Shown: positions 29,331 through 38,889, counted from the first letter of the stretch. The stretch is DNA of 64,000 nt from Rhodoferax sp. (GCF_013297935.1 NZ_JAAFIX010000005.1:1-64000), one strand, 5' to 3'. Program-made: numbers and translations. Notes: generated from the sequence alone by a model not told the origin.

Positions 29331-30197
29331 TCAACGTGTTGAGCTGTTGATCTGGCTCGCCAGGCGTTGTCGGTAGGGTTTGATCAGATAGGGCGGTAGC
29401 CAACGTTCATACGAGGCGGCTAGTGCAGTGTCCGTCTGCAATGTGCTCGTCAATCGGCTGAGGTCGGCAAAAGTCTGGTCGGTGTGCGGACCCTTGGTGC
29501 AGCTAAACCGCCCGGCAATCAACGCAGTGTTTTCTGCAATGGGATAGAAATGCAAGTCGTTGAGGGCGTTGTCGTAGAAGACAGCCTCGTTGGGGTAGGC
29601 CATCGTGTAGTCAAACCGACTTTTTTGCAGCATGCCGATGAGTGATTTGGTCGAGTTGTCCTGACTGACCCTCATTACTTGGGCCGCGTTGGATTGCAAC
29701 AGCGGTTTGAGCATGTCATCAATCTTGGCGCCGTAGGCCCTGTTACCGGCGACCCCCACCCGCAGTTCGTTGTAGTCCAGAAGGTCTCGCAAGCGGATTT
29801 CGCCCGACTTGTTGAGAAAGCGTTTGAACAGGGATCGGTTTTTGGCCATGGCAACCACGCCCACGGGGTACACATAGCCGTAGGGCGCAGTAAACCGTAA
29901 GTAGGCCTCCCGCTCCGGCGTTTGGGCTGCCATCGCCGAGCAATAGGCGCCACCATTTTGGGCAAGAAAAAGGACCCTTGGCCAAGGTAGCACCTCCTCT
30001 TGAATGCGATGCTGGGGTAAAGCCTGCTGCACTTGCTTCAGCAAGGTATTCATGTAGCCGGGGTCCTTGGTGTCTTTGTCGAACATCGCCAGGGGCGGGA
30101 AATCGGCACTCAGCCAAGTGATCTCCTCGGCATAAGCCGCCCCCCCGAGTAGCGACGCACTGATGCAGCAGGCGATAGCGGGGGCTCTTTTGTTCAT
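29331..30197 (-). CDS. Periplasmic solute-binding-like protein (TIGR02285-type)
   Basis: A 288-aa exported protein starting at ATG 30197 with signal peptide ending near AAYAEE. The body resembles SBP_bac_3-type amino acid receptors (ITWLSADFPPLAMF, EVLPWPRVLFLAQ, LRVGVAGNRAYG), the TIGR02285 group. No transporter genes are adjacent, which is typical for this group; it may act as an orphan sensor or receptor. Confidence 0.75.
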   Translation of the reverse strand: MNKRAPAIACCISASLLGGAAYAEEITWLSADFPPLAMFDKDTKDPGYMNTLLKQVQQALPQHRIQEEVLPWPRVLFLAQNGGAYCSAMAAQTPEREAYLRFTAPYGYVYPVGVVAMAKNRSLFKRFLNKSGEIRLRDLLDYNELRVGVAGNRAYGAKIDDMLKPLLQSNAAQVMRVSQDNSTKSLIGMLQKSRFDYTMAYPNEAVFYDNALNDLHFYPIAENTALIAGRFSCTKGPHTDQTFADLSRLTSTLQTDTALAASYERWLPPYLIKPYRQRLASQINSSTR

Positions 30198-30574
30198 GGG
30201 AACTCGTGTGTTTCTGGTAGGCAACGACGAGACTCAGCATAACCTTAAGCCGTATTGCACCTGCGTGAGGGTTATCACTGAGCGACAGTCTGTGCATGAC
30301 TCCAATGACCCGTCCAGCGTCTTCAGTGGCCGCTGCCGGGCCTAGGACTTTCCCTAGGAAACGAGCGCAAAAGTTTCCGAAATACAGACTTTTTTGCATG
30401 TCAGGCTCTCGTCAGTTTGCTCTGAATTGCGAGGGAGGGTAGCTGTCCCTTGGCTTGTTTATGTCACTTTTTTCGTCAAAGTAGAAGTTTGCCCCCGACA
30501 GATTTAGGGCTTACCGACTTTGTGAGCTGCTTCATAGAATCCGCCGAATTCACTTGCCCAAGGAATCGGAAGCT
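30198..30574. other. Intergenic region between divergent genes
   Basis: 377 bases without a convincing gene. It must hold the promoters of the solute-binding-like gene and the small membrane protein gene. An inverted repeat CCTAGG-N6-CCTAGG lies at 30341-30358, and the 30450-30545 part is T-rich. AAGGAA at 30560 is the ribosome site of the downstream gene. No repeat-family copy is visible. Confidence 0.5.
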
Positions 30575-30871
30575 ATGTTGTTAACCGTCGTCATTGCAAA
30601 GAGCCTGGTGGAGTTATCGCTGATGTTCATCATCGGCAGATTCGTATTGGGGCTTTTGGCGGGCCCCAAGCGGGACCATAACGTTTTTTGGCAGCTGCTG
30701 GATGTGGCCTCCAAGCCTGCGCTATGGCTAACGCGCAAGGTCAGCCCGAAATTGATTTTGGATCAGCATATTCCGCTGGCCGCCGGCAGTTGGTTGCTGA
30801 TTGCATGGGTGGCGCTTGTGCAATTGAAGGTTGATATGTGTCTCTCCCTCGGAGTCAACGTATGCCAGTAA
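30575..30871 (+). CDS. Small membrane protein, unknown function
   Basis: A 98-aa protein with an N-terminal hydrophobic helix (residues about 2-26), a polar loop with GPKRDHNVFWQLLD, and a second helix near residues 68-88. I do not recognise a named family. ATG 30575 follows AAGGAA at a suitable distance. Its last ten bases overlap the start of the TPR gene, so the two are translationally coupled and probably act together at the membrane. Confidence 0.7.
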   Translation: MLLTVVIAKSLVELSLMFIIGRFVLGLLAGPKRDHNVFWQLLDVASKPALWLTRKVSPKLILDQHIPLAAGSWLLIAWVALVQLKVDMCLSLGVNVCQ

Positions 30872-31479
30872 ATCACGATGCCAGCGCGGTGGCACCGCGC
30901 ACCCCTACCCGCACGACGCTTTTGCTCTTGCGCCTGAAGGCCAAGGCGCTGTTGGTGTTGGGATTGCGCGGCCCCGCTCGGGCGGTGTTTGAAGAGATCG
31001 CGACGATCTACCCGCAGGACGTTCTGGCCATCAACAGTTTGGGCTACGACGCGCTCAATGCGGATGACCTCCCGACGGCGCTGCGTTACTTTGAGAAAGC
31101 AGTGCATTTGACGCCAGCCAGCACTCACGCGCACTTCAACCATGGCTTTGTGCTGGAGGCCCTGGGCTTCAGTGAGCGGGCAGAACATGCATTCCGGCAT
31201 GCCGTGCGCATTGACGAAAAAATGGACCGGGCCTGGTACGGGCTGGGTCTTGCCTTGGTACGACAGCGCCGATTTCCAGAAGCGATAGAAGCCTTTAAAC
31301 GCAACACGCAACTGCAGTCCATGAGTCCCTTTGCCTGGTACCAGATGGCGAGGGTGTACATGGAAATGAAACAACCCGAAGAGGCCTTGACGGTGATGCG
31401 GCACCTGAATGGTTTTGAGCCGAAAGTGGCCGCGCAGCTGGAGAGGGAGACCGGGTTGAGCCTGGGCGCAATGGATTAG
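30862..31479 (+). CDS. TPR-repeat protein
   Basis: A 205-aa protein with tandem tetratricopeptide repeats through most of its length (DVLAINSLGYDALNADDLPT, STHAHFNHGFVLEALG, DRAWYGLGLALVRQRR, PFAWYQMARVYMEMKQ), each with the expected Ala/Gly/Tyr pattern. TPR domains mediate protein binding. GGAG at 30851 sets the start, inside the end of the preceding membrane protein gene. About 80 bases separate it from the symporter operon. Confidence 0.8.
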   Translation: MPVNHDASAVAPRTPTRTTLLLLRLKAKALLVLGLRGPARAVFEEIATIYPQDVLAINSLGYDALNADDLPTALRYFEKAVHLTPASTHAHFNHGFVLEALGFSERAEHAFRHAVRIDEKMDRAWYGLGLALVRQRRFPEAIEAFKRNTQLQSMSPFAWYQMARVYMEMKQPEEALTVMRHLNGFEPKVAAQLERETGLSLGAMD

Positions 31480-31557
31480 CCGTGAGGCTGAGTTATTGCT
31501 GCTCCAAGCGAAGGAGCGAAAGAAGGTTCATCTAATTTCAATGAGAAGGAGACAAGG

Positions 31558-31821
31558 ATGCAACTCACTGAGAAGCACCGGGAATACTGGGGCAAAAACT
31601 TAAGGATCACGGGGCTCTTGCTGGCCCTGTGGTTCTTTGTCACGTTTGTGTTGGGGTACTTCGCGCGGGATTTAACGTTCAGCTTTTTCGGCTGGCCGTT
31701 TTCCTTTTGGGTCGCGGCCCAGGGCGCGCTGGTGGTGTATTGCCTGATTATTTGGTTCTACGCCCGTTACATGAACAACCTCGACAAAGAGTACGGAGTC
31801 GCCGAAGGAGAGTCCACATGA
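31558..31821 (+). CDS. DUF4212 sodium/solute symporter small subunit
   Basis: An 87-aa protein with two transmembrane helices (about 20-40 and 50-75) and the N-terminal motif KHREYWGKNLRI, ending YARYMNNLDKEYGV, diagnostic of DUF4212. It is the small partner of VC_2705-type sodium/solute symporters and overlaps that gene by four bases (ATGA). AAGGAG lies upstream of the ATG. Confidence 0.92.
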   Translation: MQLTEKHREYWGKNLRITGLLLALWFFVTFVLGYFARDLTFSFFGWPFSFWVAAQGALVVYCLIIWFYARYMNNLDKEYGVAEGEST

Positions 31822-33932
31822 GTATTTTTGCGGGTGCTGGCCAAAGCCAAAGCCAGTTTCAAAAGTCTCTGAACAAAGTCTTTGTCTGGTACGGCGGCGG
31901 CTTCGCGGCCTTCGTACTGGTGCTGGCTTTCCTGGAGCAAATGGGCATGCCCAAGGAGTACATCGGCTACGCCTTCCTGGCCGCCACGGTGTTGCTCTAT
32001 GGCGGCATCGGCGTCATGAGCCGTACCAACGATGCCGCGGAGTACTACGTGGCCGGTCGACGTGTGCCTGCTATCTACAACGGCATGGCGACCGGTTCCG
32101 ACTGGATGTCTGCGGCATCGTTCATCGGCATGGCCGGTACCCTGTACCTGACCGGCTACGGTGGCTTGGCATTTATTCTGGGTTGGACAGGCGGCTACTG
32201 CTTGGTGGCACTGTTCCTTGCGCCCTACCTGCGCAAGTTTGGTCAGTTCACTATTCCTGACTTTTTGGGTGCCCGCTACGGCGGCAACATGGCGCGCCTG
32301 ATTGGCGTGTTTGCGGCCATTCTGGTGTCGTTCGTGTACGTGGTGGCCCAAATCTTTGGTGTGGGCCTGATCACCGCCCGTCTCACCGGCTTGTCATTCG
32401 ATGTGGGTGTGTACGTCGGGCTGGCGGGGATTTTGGTGTGCTCATTCCTGGGTGGAATGCGTGCAGTGACCTGGACCCAAGTAGCGCAGTACCTCATTCT
32501 CATCGTGGCCTACATGATTCCGGTGGTCTGGTTGTCGGTGAAACACACCAACATGCCCGTGCCGCAAGTGTCGTATGGCTACTTGCTGGAAAAGGTAACC
32601 GCCAAAGAAGAGCAGCTCTTGAAAGACCCCAAGGAACTCGAAGTACGTGGAATTTTCAAAGCCCGCTCCGACGAGGCGATCGAAAAGCTGAAAGATGTAC
32701 CCGCTGCCATGGCGGCAGACAAAGCAGCGGCCACTAAAAAGCTGGATGACCTGAAGGCCGCGAATGCGCCGGAGGCTGACATCAAGGCTGCGGAAAAAGC
32801 CTTGGCCGCGCTGCCCAAGGATGAAACTGCCGCCAAGGCAGCCTACACTGCGGCCCGCACGTCCAATGCGGCCCGTGCTGCGCCTCCGTTGCGCCATGCG
32901 GAGCCTTTCCCGGGTAAGGATGATGCTGCGCGGGATGTCGCCCGCAAGAACTTCCTGGCCCTGGTGTTCTGCTTGATGATCGGTACCGCGGCCTTGCCAC
33001 ACATCCTCATGCGCTTCTACACCGTGCCTTCGGTGCGGGAGGCGCGTGAGTCGGTGGCCTGGTCCTTGTTCTTCATTTCCTTGCTTTACTTCACGGCGCC
33101 GGCCTTGGCCGTGTTGGTGAAGTTTGACATCTACACCTTGCTGGTGGGCACACCGATGGACCAACTTCCAAGTTGGATTGCACGATGGAATGTGGTGGAT
33201 CCGACGCTGATGGCGGTGTCAGACATTAACAAAGACGGCATTCTGCAACTCGCGGAAATCCGCCTGGGGGGTGACATTGTGGTGTTGGCCACGCCGGAAA
33301 TCGGAGGCTTGCCCTTCGTGATCTCGGGTCTGGTCGCCGCCGGTGGCTTGGCTGCAGCGTTGTCCACGGCCGATGGCTTGTTGCTGACTATTGCGAACGC
33401 CTTGTCCCACGACGTGTACTACAAAGTGGTGGACCCTAACGCATCCGCAACCCGCCGGGTTGCCATCTCCAAGTCCATCCTGGTGGTCGTGGCGTTGGCG
33501 GCGGCGTATGTAGCGTCTTTGCGCATGGCCGACATTTTGTTCCTCGTGTCTGCAGCGTTCTCGTTTGCGGCGGCAGCGTTCTTCCCAGCCTTGACACTGG
33601 GTATTTTCTGGAAGCGCGCCAACAAGTGGGGTGCGTCGCTGGGCATGTTGGCAGGCTTGGGCATCTCGTTCTACTACATGGTGCAAACCCATCCATGGAT
33701 GTACGGCCTGTTCCATGATCATGCAATCACCCCAGAGATTCTGAAGGCCAACACCTGGTGGGATATTGCCCCCATTTCTGCCGGTATCTTTGGTGTTCCC
33801 CTGGGCTTTGCGGTGATTATTGTGGTGTCGCTCCTCACCAAAGCGCCTGATAAAGAAGTGCAAGACTTGGTGGAGCACGTACGCTTCCCCAGCTTTGATG
33901 GCACCACCTCGCAAGGCAGTGCTGCGCACTAA
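31818..33932 (+). CDS. Sodium/solute symporter (VC_2705/ActP-like) large subunit
   Basis: A 704-aa SSS-family importer, likely for acetate or another short-chain organic acid, forming a pair with DUF4212. The signature AEYYVAGRRVPAIYNGMATGSDWMSAASFIG and the conserved PALAVLVKFDIY and GLAAALSTADGLLLT segments are present. Residues about 242-376 form a large hydrophilic loop rich in Lys, Ala, Asp and Glu, predicted helical or coiled-coil, between transmembrane segments. The true start is the ATG at 31818, not the open frame from 31629. A strong terminator follows. Confidence 0.9.
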   Translation: MSIFAGAGQSQSQFQKSLNKVFVWYGGGFAAFVLVLAFLEQMGMPKEYIGYAFLAATVLLYGGIGVMSRTNDAAEYYVAGRRVPAIYNGMATGSDWMSAASFIGMAGTLYLTGYGGLAFILGWTGGYCLVALFLAPYLRKFGQFTIPDFLGARYGGNMARLIGVFAAILVSFVYVVAQIFGVGLITARLTGLSFDVGVYVGLAGILVCSFLGGMRAVTWTQVAQYLILIVAYMIPVVWLSVKHTNMPVPQVSYGYLLEKVTAKEEQLLKDPKELEVRGIFKARSDEAIEKLKDVPAAMAADKAAATKKLDDLKAANAPEADIKAAEKALAALPKDETAAKAAYTAARTSNAARAAPPLRHAEPFPGKDDAARDVARKNFLALVFCLMIGTAALPHILMRFYTVPSVREARESVAWSLFFISLLYFTAPALAVLVKFDIYTLLVGTPMDQLPSWIARWNVVDPTLMAVSDINKDGILQLAEIRLGGDIVVLATPEIGGLPFVISGLVAAGGLAAALSTADGLLLTIANALSHDVYYKVVDPNASATRRVAISKSILVVVALAAAYVASLRMADILFLVSAAFSFAAAAFFPALTLGIFWKRANKWGASLGMLAGLGISFYYMVQTHPWMYGLFHDHAITPEILKANTWWDIAPISAGIFGVPLGFAVIIVVSLLTKAPDKEVQDLVEHVRFPSFDGTTSQGSAAH

Positions 33933-33954
33933 CTAACGCCTTCGAGCTACAACT

Positions 33955-33994
33955 AAAAAGCCCCGCAACCTACAGGTTGCGGGGCTTTTTCTTT
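33955..33994 (+). terminator. Rho-independent terminator of the symporter operon
   Basis: Long stem AAAAAGCCCCGCAACC paired with GGTTGCGGGGCTTTTT around a TACA loop, followed by further T residues. It sits 22 bases after the symporter stop codon; the A-run before the stem would also let it work from the opposite strand. Confidence 0.92.
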
Positions 33995-34000
33995 TGATGT

Positions 34001-34055
34001 GCTACAAAATTAGTAGCAATTAGCCCATGTTGCATATCGGCGGGAGGCCAATTTG
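34001..34055 (+). repeat. Dispersed repeat, divergent intergenic copy
   Basis: Begins GCTACAAAATTAGTAGCAAT, keeps the paired GCTAC/GTAGC ends, and continues TGCATATCGGCGGGAGGCCA. It lies between the symporter terminator and the htpG stop codon. It is among the more divergent members seen here. Confidence 0.55.
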
Positions 34056-34074
34056 ACCTCAAATCACTCAGGCC

Positions 34075-36066
34075 TTACACCAGCAGTGCATTCACCCGCT
34101 TCACATAGGCCGCAGGGTCCGCAGGCAATCCGCCTTCGGCCAGCAAGGCCTGGTCGAACAGAATGTGGGCCAGGTCATGGAAGTGCACGGAGCCGTCCAG
34201 CTTTTTCACCAACGAGTGCTCGGCGTTGACTTCCAGCACCGGCTTCACATCGGGCGCAGCTTGGCCGGCTTGTTTGAGCATGCGGGCCAGCTGGGTGCTC
34301 ATGCCGTCGTCTTGCACCACCAGGCAGGCAGGGCTGTCGACCAGACGGCTGGTGACGCGCACATCTTGCGCTTTGTCTTTGAGGGCTTCTTTGAGCTTGG
34401 CCAGCACCGGTTTGAAAGCCTCTGCAGCTTCTTCAGTGGCCTTCTTTTCCGCCTCGTCTTGCAGCTTGCCCAGGTCTACGGCGCCTTTGGCAACGGACTG
34501 CAACGGTGTGCCGTCGAAGTCGTGCAGGTAGTTGAGTGCCCACTCGTCCACGCGGTCGGTCATCAAGAGCACTTCAATGCCCTTTTTCTTGAACACTTCC
34601 AGCTGCGGGCTGTTTTTGGCTGCAGCTGCGTTCTCGCCGGTGATGTAGTAAATGGCCTCTTGGCCTTCCTTCATGCGCGCCTTGTAGTCCGCCAGCGAGA
34701 CGCTCACGCTGTCGGTGGTGCTGGAGGCAAAACGCAGCAACTTGGCCAGGCGCTCCTTGTTGCCAAAGTCTTCGCCCAAGCCTTCTTTGAGCACCGCGCC
34801 GAACTCGGCATAAAACTTGGTGTACTTGCCCAGGTTGGCTTCTTGCTCGGCTTTTTCTTCCGCGCTGAGCACGTCGGTGACGCCATCCGCGGCCTCAGCC
34901 GGCTTGTCGTTCTTGGCCAGGGTTTCGAGCATGGACAGCACGCGCTTGGTGTTGCCCTCGCGGATGGCTTTCACGTCGCGGCTTTCCTGCAGCAGCTCGC
35001 GGCTCACGTTCAGGGGCAGGTCGGCAGAGTCCACCACGCCCTTCACAAAGCGCAGGTAGCTCGGCAGCAGGGCTTCCGCGTCGTCCATGATGAACACACG
35101 CTTCACATACAGCTTCAGGCCGCCCTTGTGCTCGCGGTTGTACAAGTCCATGGGCGCTTTGCCGGGGATGTACAGCAGCTGGGTGTATTCGGTGCTGCCT
35201 TCCACGCGGTTGTGCGTGTGGGCCAGGGGCGCTTCAAAGTCGTGGCTGATCTGCTTGTAGAAGTCGTCGTACTGCTCTTGGGTCACGTCTTTTTTGGCGC
35301 GGCTCCAGATGGCGTTGGCCTTGTTGACGGTTTCCCACTCGCCGGTTTTGACCATGCCACCGGGCTGGCGGCCGCCGTTTTCGTCGGACGGGTTGATCAG
35401 CTCGCCGTCTTTCCACTCTTCCTTTTCCATCTGAATGGGCAGGCTGATGTGGTCGGAGTACTTGTTGATGATGCCCTTGACCTTCCAAGCCTGGGCGTAG
35501 TCAGTAGCGTCTTCGCGCAGGTGCAGGATGACGCTGGTGCCGCGGGCTTCGCGCGAAATGGCTTCTACCTCAAAGGCGCCGCCACCGCTGGCACCGCCGT
35601 CGCTCACCCAGCGCACCGCTTCATCGGCCTTCAGGCCGGCACGGCGGGATTCCACGGTGATTTTGTCGGCCACGATGAAGCCGGAGTAAAAGCCCACACC
35701 GAACTGGCCGATGAGGTTGCTGTCGGCCTTCTGGTCGCCACTGAGCTTGCTCACAAAGTCTTTGGTACCGCTCTTGGCAATCGTGCCCAGGTTGTCGATG
35801 GCTTCTTGCATCGACAGGCCAATGCCGTTGTCGGTGATGGTCAGGGTCTTGGCGTCTTTGTCAAAAGTGACTTTCACCTTCAACTCAGGGTCGGCCTCGT
35901 ACAAGCCGCTATTGTTGATGGCCTCAAAGCGCAGCTTGTCGCAAGCATCAGATGCGTTGGAGATCAACTCGCGCAAAAAAATCTCTTTGTTGGAGTAAAG
36001 CGAGTGCGTCACCAGGTGCAGCAACTGCGCCACTTCGGCCTGGAAATTCATGGTTTGCTTGGTCAT
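34075..36066 (-). CDS. htpG: Molecular chaperone HtpG (Hsp90)
   Basis: ATP-dependent cytoplasmic chaperone of 663 aa. The N-terminal ATPase domain shows [26 protein letters not shown] and [16 protein letters not shown]; the middle domain has [17 protein letters not shown] and the catalytic-loop [10 protein letters not shown]; the C-terminal dimerisation domain ends with [13 protein letters not shown]. Length is normal. Start MTKQTM at 36066 could instead be the Met six codons in. A sigma-32-like promoter is visible upstream. Confidence 0.97.
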   Translation of the reverse strand: MTKQTMNFQAEVAQLLHLVTHSLYSNKEIFLRELISNASDACDKLRFEAINNSGLYEADPELKVKVTFDKDAKTLTITDNGIGLSMQEAIDNLGTIAKSGTKDFVSKLSGDQKADSNLIGQFGVGFYSGFIVADKITVESRRAGLKADEAVRWVSDGGASGGGAFEVEAISREARGTSVILHLREDATDYAQAWKVKGIINKYSDHISLPIQMEKEEWKDGELINPSDENGGRQPGGMVKTGEWETVNKANAIWSRAKKDVTQEQYDDFYKQISHDFEAPLAHTHNRVEGSTEYTQLLYIPGKAPMDLYNREHKGGLKLYVKRVFIMDDAEALLPSYLRFVKGVVDSADLPLNVSRELLQESRDVKAIREGNTKRVLSMLETLAKNDKPAEAADGVTDVLSAEEKAEQEANLGKYTKFYAEFGAVLKEGLGEDFGNKERLAKLLRFASSTTDSVSVSLADYKARMKEGQEAIYYITGENAAAAKNSPQLEVFKKKGIEVLLMTDRVDEWALNYLHDFDGTPLQSVAKGAVDLGKLQDEAEKKATEEAAEAFKPVLAKLKEALKDKAQDVRVTSRLVDSPACLVVQDDGMSTQLARMLKQAGQAAPDVKPVLEVNAEHSLVKKLDGSVHFHDLAHILFDQALLAEGGLPADPAAYVKRVNALLV

Positions 36067-36138
36067 TGGTCAGTCCCTCAGTCTCAAAAAAGCGATGTGC
36101 ACCGCAAGCCATGCCGCTTGCGGCGCGGACAACCCTCA

Positions 36139-36165
36139 ATTATGGGCGACGGGGTGGGTTTCAAG
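36139..36165 (-). promoter_or_regulatory. Sigma-32-like heat-shock promoter for htpG
   Basis: On the minus strand CTTGAAA is followed after 12 bases by CCCATAAT, matching the heat-shock -35 CTTGAAA and the CCCATnT core of the -10 element with slightly short spacing. It lies about 73 bases upstream of the htpG start codon, as expected for a heat-shock gene. Confidence 0.6.
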
Positions 36166-36193
36166 AGCAAGATAGATTCGCTAGCATCGAGCT

Positions 36194-36478
36194 ATGCCCA
36201 AGCCAGCCTCCCATAAAGAAGATCTCGCGCGCCTGCCTAACTTGGGCCCCAAATCCCGGTCGATGCTGATCGCCGCAGGTATCAACTCCCTGGCGGACCT
36301 GCAACGGCTGGGCTCTGTGGCAGCCTATGTGAAGGTTAATCGCCAAAGCGGTAAAGCCAGCCTGAATTTGCTGTGGGCTCTGGAGGGTGCGATCAGCGGC
36401 CTGCATTGGCAGGAAGTCGCCCGCGAGCACCGCACCAGCCTGTTGCTGGCCCTCGAAGACGCAGAGCGCTGTGCTTGA
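36194..36478 (+). CDS. TfoX/Sxy C-terminal domain protein
   Basis: A 94-aa stand-alone TfoX_C domain (LARLPNLGPKSRSMLIAAGI, TSLADLQRLG-like, LNLLWALEGAISGLHWQEV). In Sxy/TfoX proteins this helix-hairpin-helix-like domain accompanies an N-terminal domain in CRP-dependent competence control; the N-terminal domain is absent here. Its start lies about 28 bases beyond the htpG heat-shock promoter in the opposite direction. DNA-binding or protein-binding role is inferred. Confidence 0.85.
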   Translation: MPKPASHKEDLARLPNLGPKSRSMLIAAGINSLADLQRLGSVAAYVKVNRQSGKASLNLLWALEGAISGLHWQEVAREHRTSLLLALEDAERCA

Positions 36479-36496
36479 GAGGTCGTTGTGACAGGC

Positions 36497-37759
36497 TTAG
36501 GCCAGCCAATTGACCAACAACTCGCGGACCACGGGGCTGCTGAGCAATTCCATGTGGTTGAGGCGGTACACCACGGCTTGCCGGTTTTTGGGGAAGTGCA
36601 GCGACCGTGCGGCATCGTCGTGCCGGCCCAGGGCGCTGTGCAGGGGTACTAAACCGTCGCCCACCAGGCGCTCGGCCAGCAGGCTGCGCGGTTTGGCCAC
36701 GGTGGCGGCCACGGTGTAGCAGGCCACGCCTTCGGGCAGCGGCAAGTGGGTGCGTCGGTCGGGTTGTCGGCGGAAGCGGTCGTGGCCTTGCCAGTCAGAC
36801 TCATGCACCAAACCGTAGCGCAGGTCGGTGATGCCGGCACTGCGCAGCTGCCCCAGCTTGGCCAGCGGGCGCGAATACGGCGTGCTGCCTAGCACCACAT
36901 CGACCCAATTGCCCGCCCGCTCCAGCGGCGCGCCGTGGTGGGGTGTGCCCAGAAACACCATGGCTTTGAGCAAGGCACGCCAAGGGGCCGCGCCCGCATC
37001 TGCGTGGGCACACGCACTGCGCGCCACCAGCCCGCCCATGCTGTGCACCAGCACGGTGATGCTCTCTACCGGCACGGGCAACTGGGCCACCAGCTGGCTC
37101 AATGTCTCTGACAACACCGCGCCATTAACAGACACATGCAGACCGGAGTTGTAGCGCACAAAAAGAGGCGTGTAGCCATGGGCCGCTGCCAGTGCGGCTG
37201 GGTGGCTGGTGGATGTGCCGTCGGGCGCTGCATGTTCCCACTGCAGGTCGTTCATGCACAGGCCGTGCAGCACGATCAGCAGCTTGCCGTTCACGGCCTT
37301 CGGGGCCGGCATATGGCCAGGCTCCAGCACAGCACCCTTGAAGCGCAAGCTCATTGGCGTGGCCAGCGGGTTGCCGGTGGCGGCCAAGTGGTCACCCAGC
37401 ACGCCGTTGAGGGCGGCCACTACGGCCGCGCGTTGGGGGGATTCGGGGGGCTGCGCCTCGGTACTCTCCAGCATAGGGGTGAGGGCACGTAGCGCAGTGT
37501 CGGCCGTTTTCCCGACCAAACTGGTGATGCCGCGTACTGCGCTGTAGACCAAGCCGGTGAGGCCGGTGGCCTGCGGGTGGCTGCCGGTGTGGGGGCTGCT
37601 GTTGCTGCCTTTGGCGCCCAAGGTGCCGAGTACCGACTGGTGCACGCCCTCTGCCATGCGGGCCACACCCAGAGTGGCTTGGGTAGCCAGCTGGGCTGCG
37701 CCCCGCAGGTCTGTGGCGATGGCTTTGGCAGAGACTTTGGTGCGGGGCGGTGTGGGCAT
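36497..37759 (-). CDS. Alpha/beta hydrolase, PGAP1/lipase-like
   Basis: A 420-aa hydrolase. An N-terminal helical region (about 1-110) precedes the core with LIVLHGLCMNDLQW, nucleophile elbow VHSMGGLV, and LGTPHHGAPLERAG, the last typical of PGAP1-like and triacylglycerol-lipase-like enzymes. A likely catalytic His lies in YRLNHMELL near the C-terminus. No signal peptide. It is 13 bases downstream of the pseudouridine synthase gene on the same strand. Substrate unknown, possibly a lipid ester. Confidence 0.8.
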   Translation of the reverse strand: MPTPPRTKVSAKAIATDLRGAAQLATQATLGVARMAEGVHQSVLGTLGAKGSNSSPHTGSHPQATGLTGLVYSAVRGITSLVGKTADTALRALTPMLESTEAQPPESPQRAAVVAALNGVLGDHLAATGNPLATPMSLRFKGAVLEPGHMPAPKAVNGKLLIVLHGLCMNDLQWEHAAPDGTSTSHPAALAAAHGYTPLFVRYNSGLHVSVNGAVLSETLSQLVAQLPVPVESITVLVHSMGGLVARSACAHADAGAAPWRALLKAMVFLGTPHHGAPLERAGNWVDVVLGSTPYSRPLAKLGQLRSAGITDLRYGLVHESDWQGHDRFRRQPDRRTHLPLPEGVACYTVAATVAKPRSLLAERLVGDGLVPLHSALGRHDDAARSLHFPKNRQAVVYRLNHMELLSSPVVRELLVNWLA

Positions 37760-37772
37760 AAGCGCCTTGTTT

Positions 37773-38798
37773 TTAAAACTTTTCGTGTGGCTGCAGGTAG
37801 CGCCACTGGCCCACCGGCAGGTTGCCCAGCATGACCTTGCCCACGCGCACCCGTTTAAGGCCCACCACCTTCAGGCCCACCAGCTCGCACATGCGACGGA
37901 TCTGGCGCTTCTTGCCTTCGGTCAGCACAAAGCGCAGCTGCTCGGGGTTTTGCCATTCCACCTTGGCGGGCTTCAGGCGCTGGTCGTCCAGGCTCAAGCC
38001 ATGTCGCAAAAGCTGCAGCTTGTCAGCAGGGAACACGCTTTGCACATCGCTGGTGACCGGGTCGTCATCGTCCAGGCGAATCAGTTGCTGGGGCTGACCA
38101 CGGCCCGGCAAACCGGGGTAGGTGGCGGCGGGCGAATTCGCGGCGCTGGGGTTGGCCACACCGGTGTAGGCCACGCGCACCAGGTATTCTTTTTCCATCA
38201 CCGAGTCCTCGCCGATCAGCTGGCGCGCCACGCGGCCGTCTTGGGTGAGCACGAGCAGGCCGGTGGAGTCAATGTCCAGCCGGCCGGCGGGCACCAGGCT
38301 CTTGAGCTGGCTGCCGTGGAAGAAGAAGCGGGCGTTGTCATCATGCCAGCGGTTCTGGGGCTGAATGAGTTTGATGGCGGGCTCGTGCCCGTCTTCGGCC
38401 TGGCCGCTCACAATGCCCAATGGCTTGTTCAACAAGATGGTGACCTGGTTGGCCTGCTGGCCCTGGGCCTGTTTGTCGATCTCAATACGCACATCGGGCA
38501 GCACTTGCATGCCCATTTCGGCCACCTTGCCGTTGACTTTGACCCAGCCCTTGGCTATCCATTCATCGGCTTCCCGGCGGGACGCCATGCCGAGGTCGGC
38601 CATGCGCTTGTTGAGGCGCACGGTGCCGCCTGCGCCATGGGCGGCCGTGTTGCTTTGCCCCTGCGGGATGGCGCGGTTGCCCGGTGCGCGGGATGCTGCG
38701 GGGGGCGGTGCCCGGCGCGCGCCGGTGGGGGCTGCCGCGTCTTGGGCGGGCGGTGGCGCGCGGCGCAGGACGGGGCGGGGAGGAGTCTGGTCAGTCAT
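37773..38798 (-). CDS. 23S rRNA pseudouridine synthase, RluB/RluF family
   Basis: A 341-aa RsuA-family enzyme isomerising uridine in 23S rRNA. A low-complexity Pro/Ala/Arg-rich tail (1-58) precedes the S4 RNA-binding domain (about 60-105, [18 protein letters not shown]) and the catalytic domain with [14 protein letters not shown], catalytic Asp D175. The C-terminal [21 protein letters not shown] motif matches RluF/RluB rather than RluA types. Which uridine is modified cannot be decided. A repeat copy lies just upstream of the start. Confidence 0.9.
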   Translation of the reverse strand: MTDQTPPRPVLRRAPPPAQDAAAPTGARRAPPPAASRAPGNRAIPQGQSNTAAHGAGGTVRLNKRMADLGMASRREADEWIAKGWVKVNGKVAEMGMQVLPDVRIEIDKQAQGQQANQVTILLNKPLGIVSGQAEDGHEPAIKLIQPQNRWHDDNARFFFHGSQLKSLVPAGRLDIDSTGLLVLTQDGRVARQLIGEDSVMEKEYLVRVAYTGVANPSAANSPAATYPGLPGRGQPQQLIRLDDDDPVTSDVQSVFPADKLQLLRHGLSLDDQRLKPAKVEWQNPEQLRFVLTEGKKRQIRRMCELVGLKVVGLKRVRVGKVMLGNLPVGQWRYLQPHEKF

Positions 38799-38807
38799 GG
38801 TGCGATT

Positions 38808-38865
38808 GCTATTATTTTGAGAGCTACTTGCGCTTATTCTGCGAGGGCTAGAGGCAGATTCTGCT
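38808..38865 (+). repeat. Dispersed ~57-bp repeat, intergenic copy
   Basis: Copy between the start of the pseudouridine synthase gene and the stop of the retropepsin gene. It shows GCTATTATTTTGAGAGCTAC, TTGCGCTTATTCTGCGAGGG and CTAGAGGCAG, close to the consensus. Any promoter for the synthase must overlap it or lie inside the upstream gene. Confidence 0.75.
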
Positions 38866-38889
38866 ACTAATTGGCAGGGTGTGCCAGTG

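Noticed and set aside
34165-36216. 683-residue open frame on the plus strand
   Set aside because: Exactly opposite htpG, with no ribosome site or domain; a reading-frame shadow.
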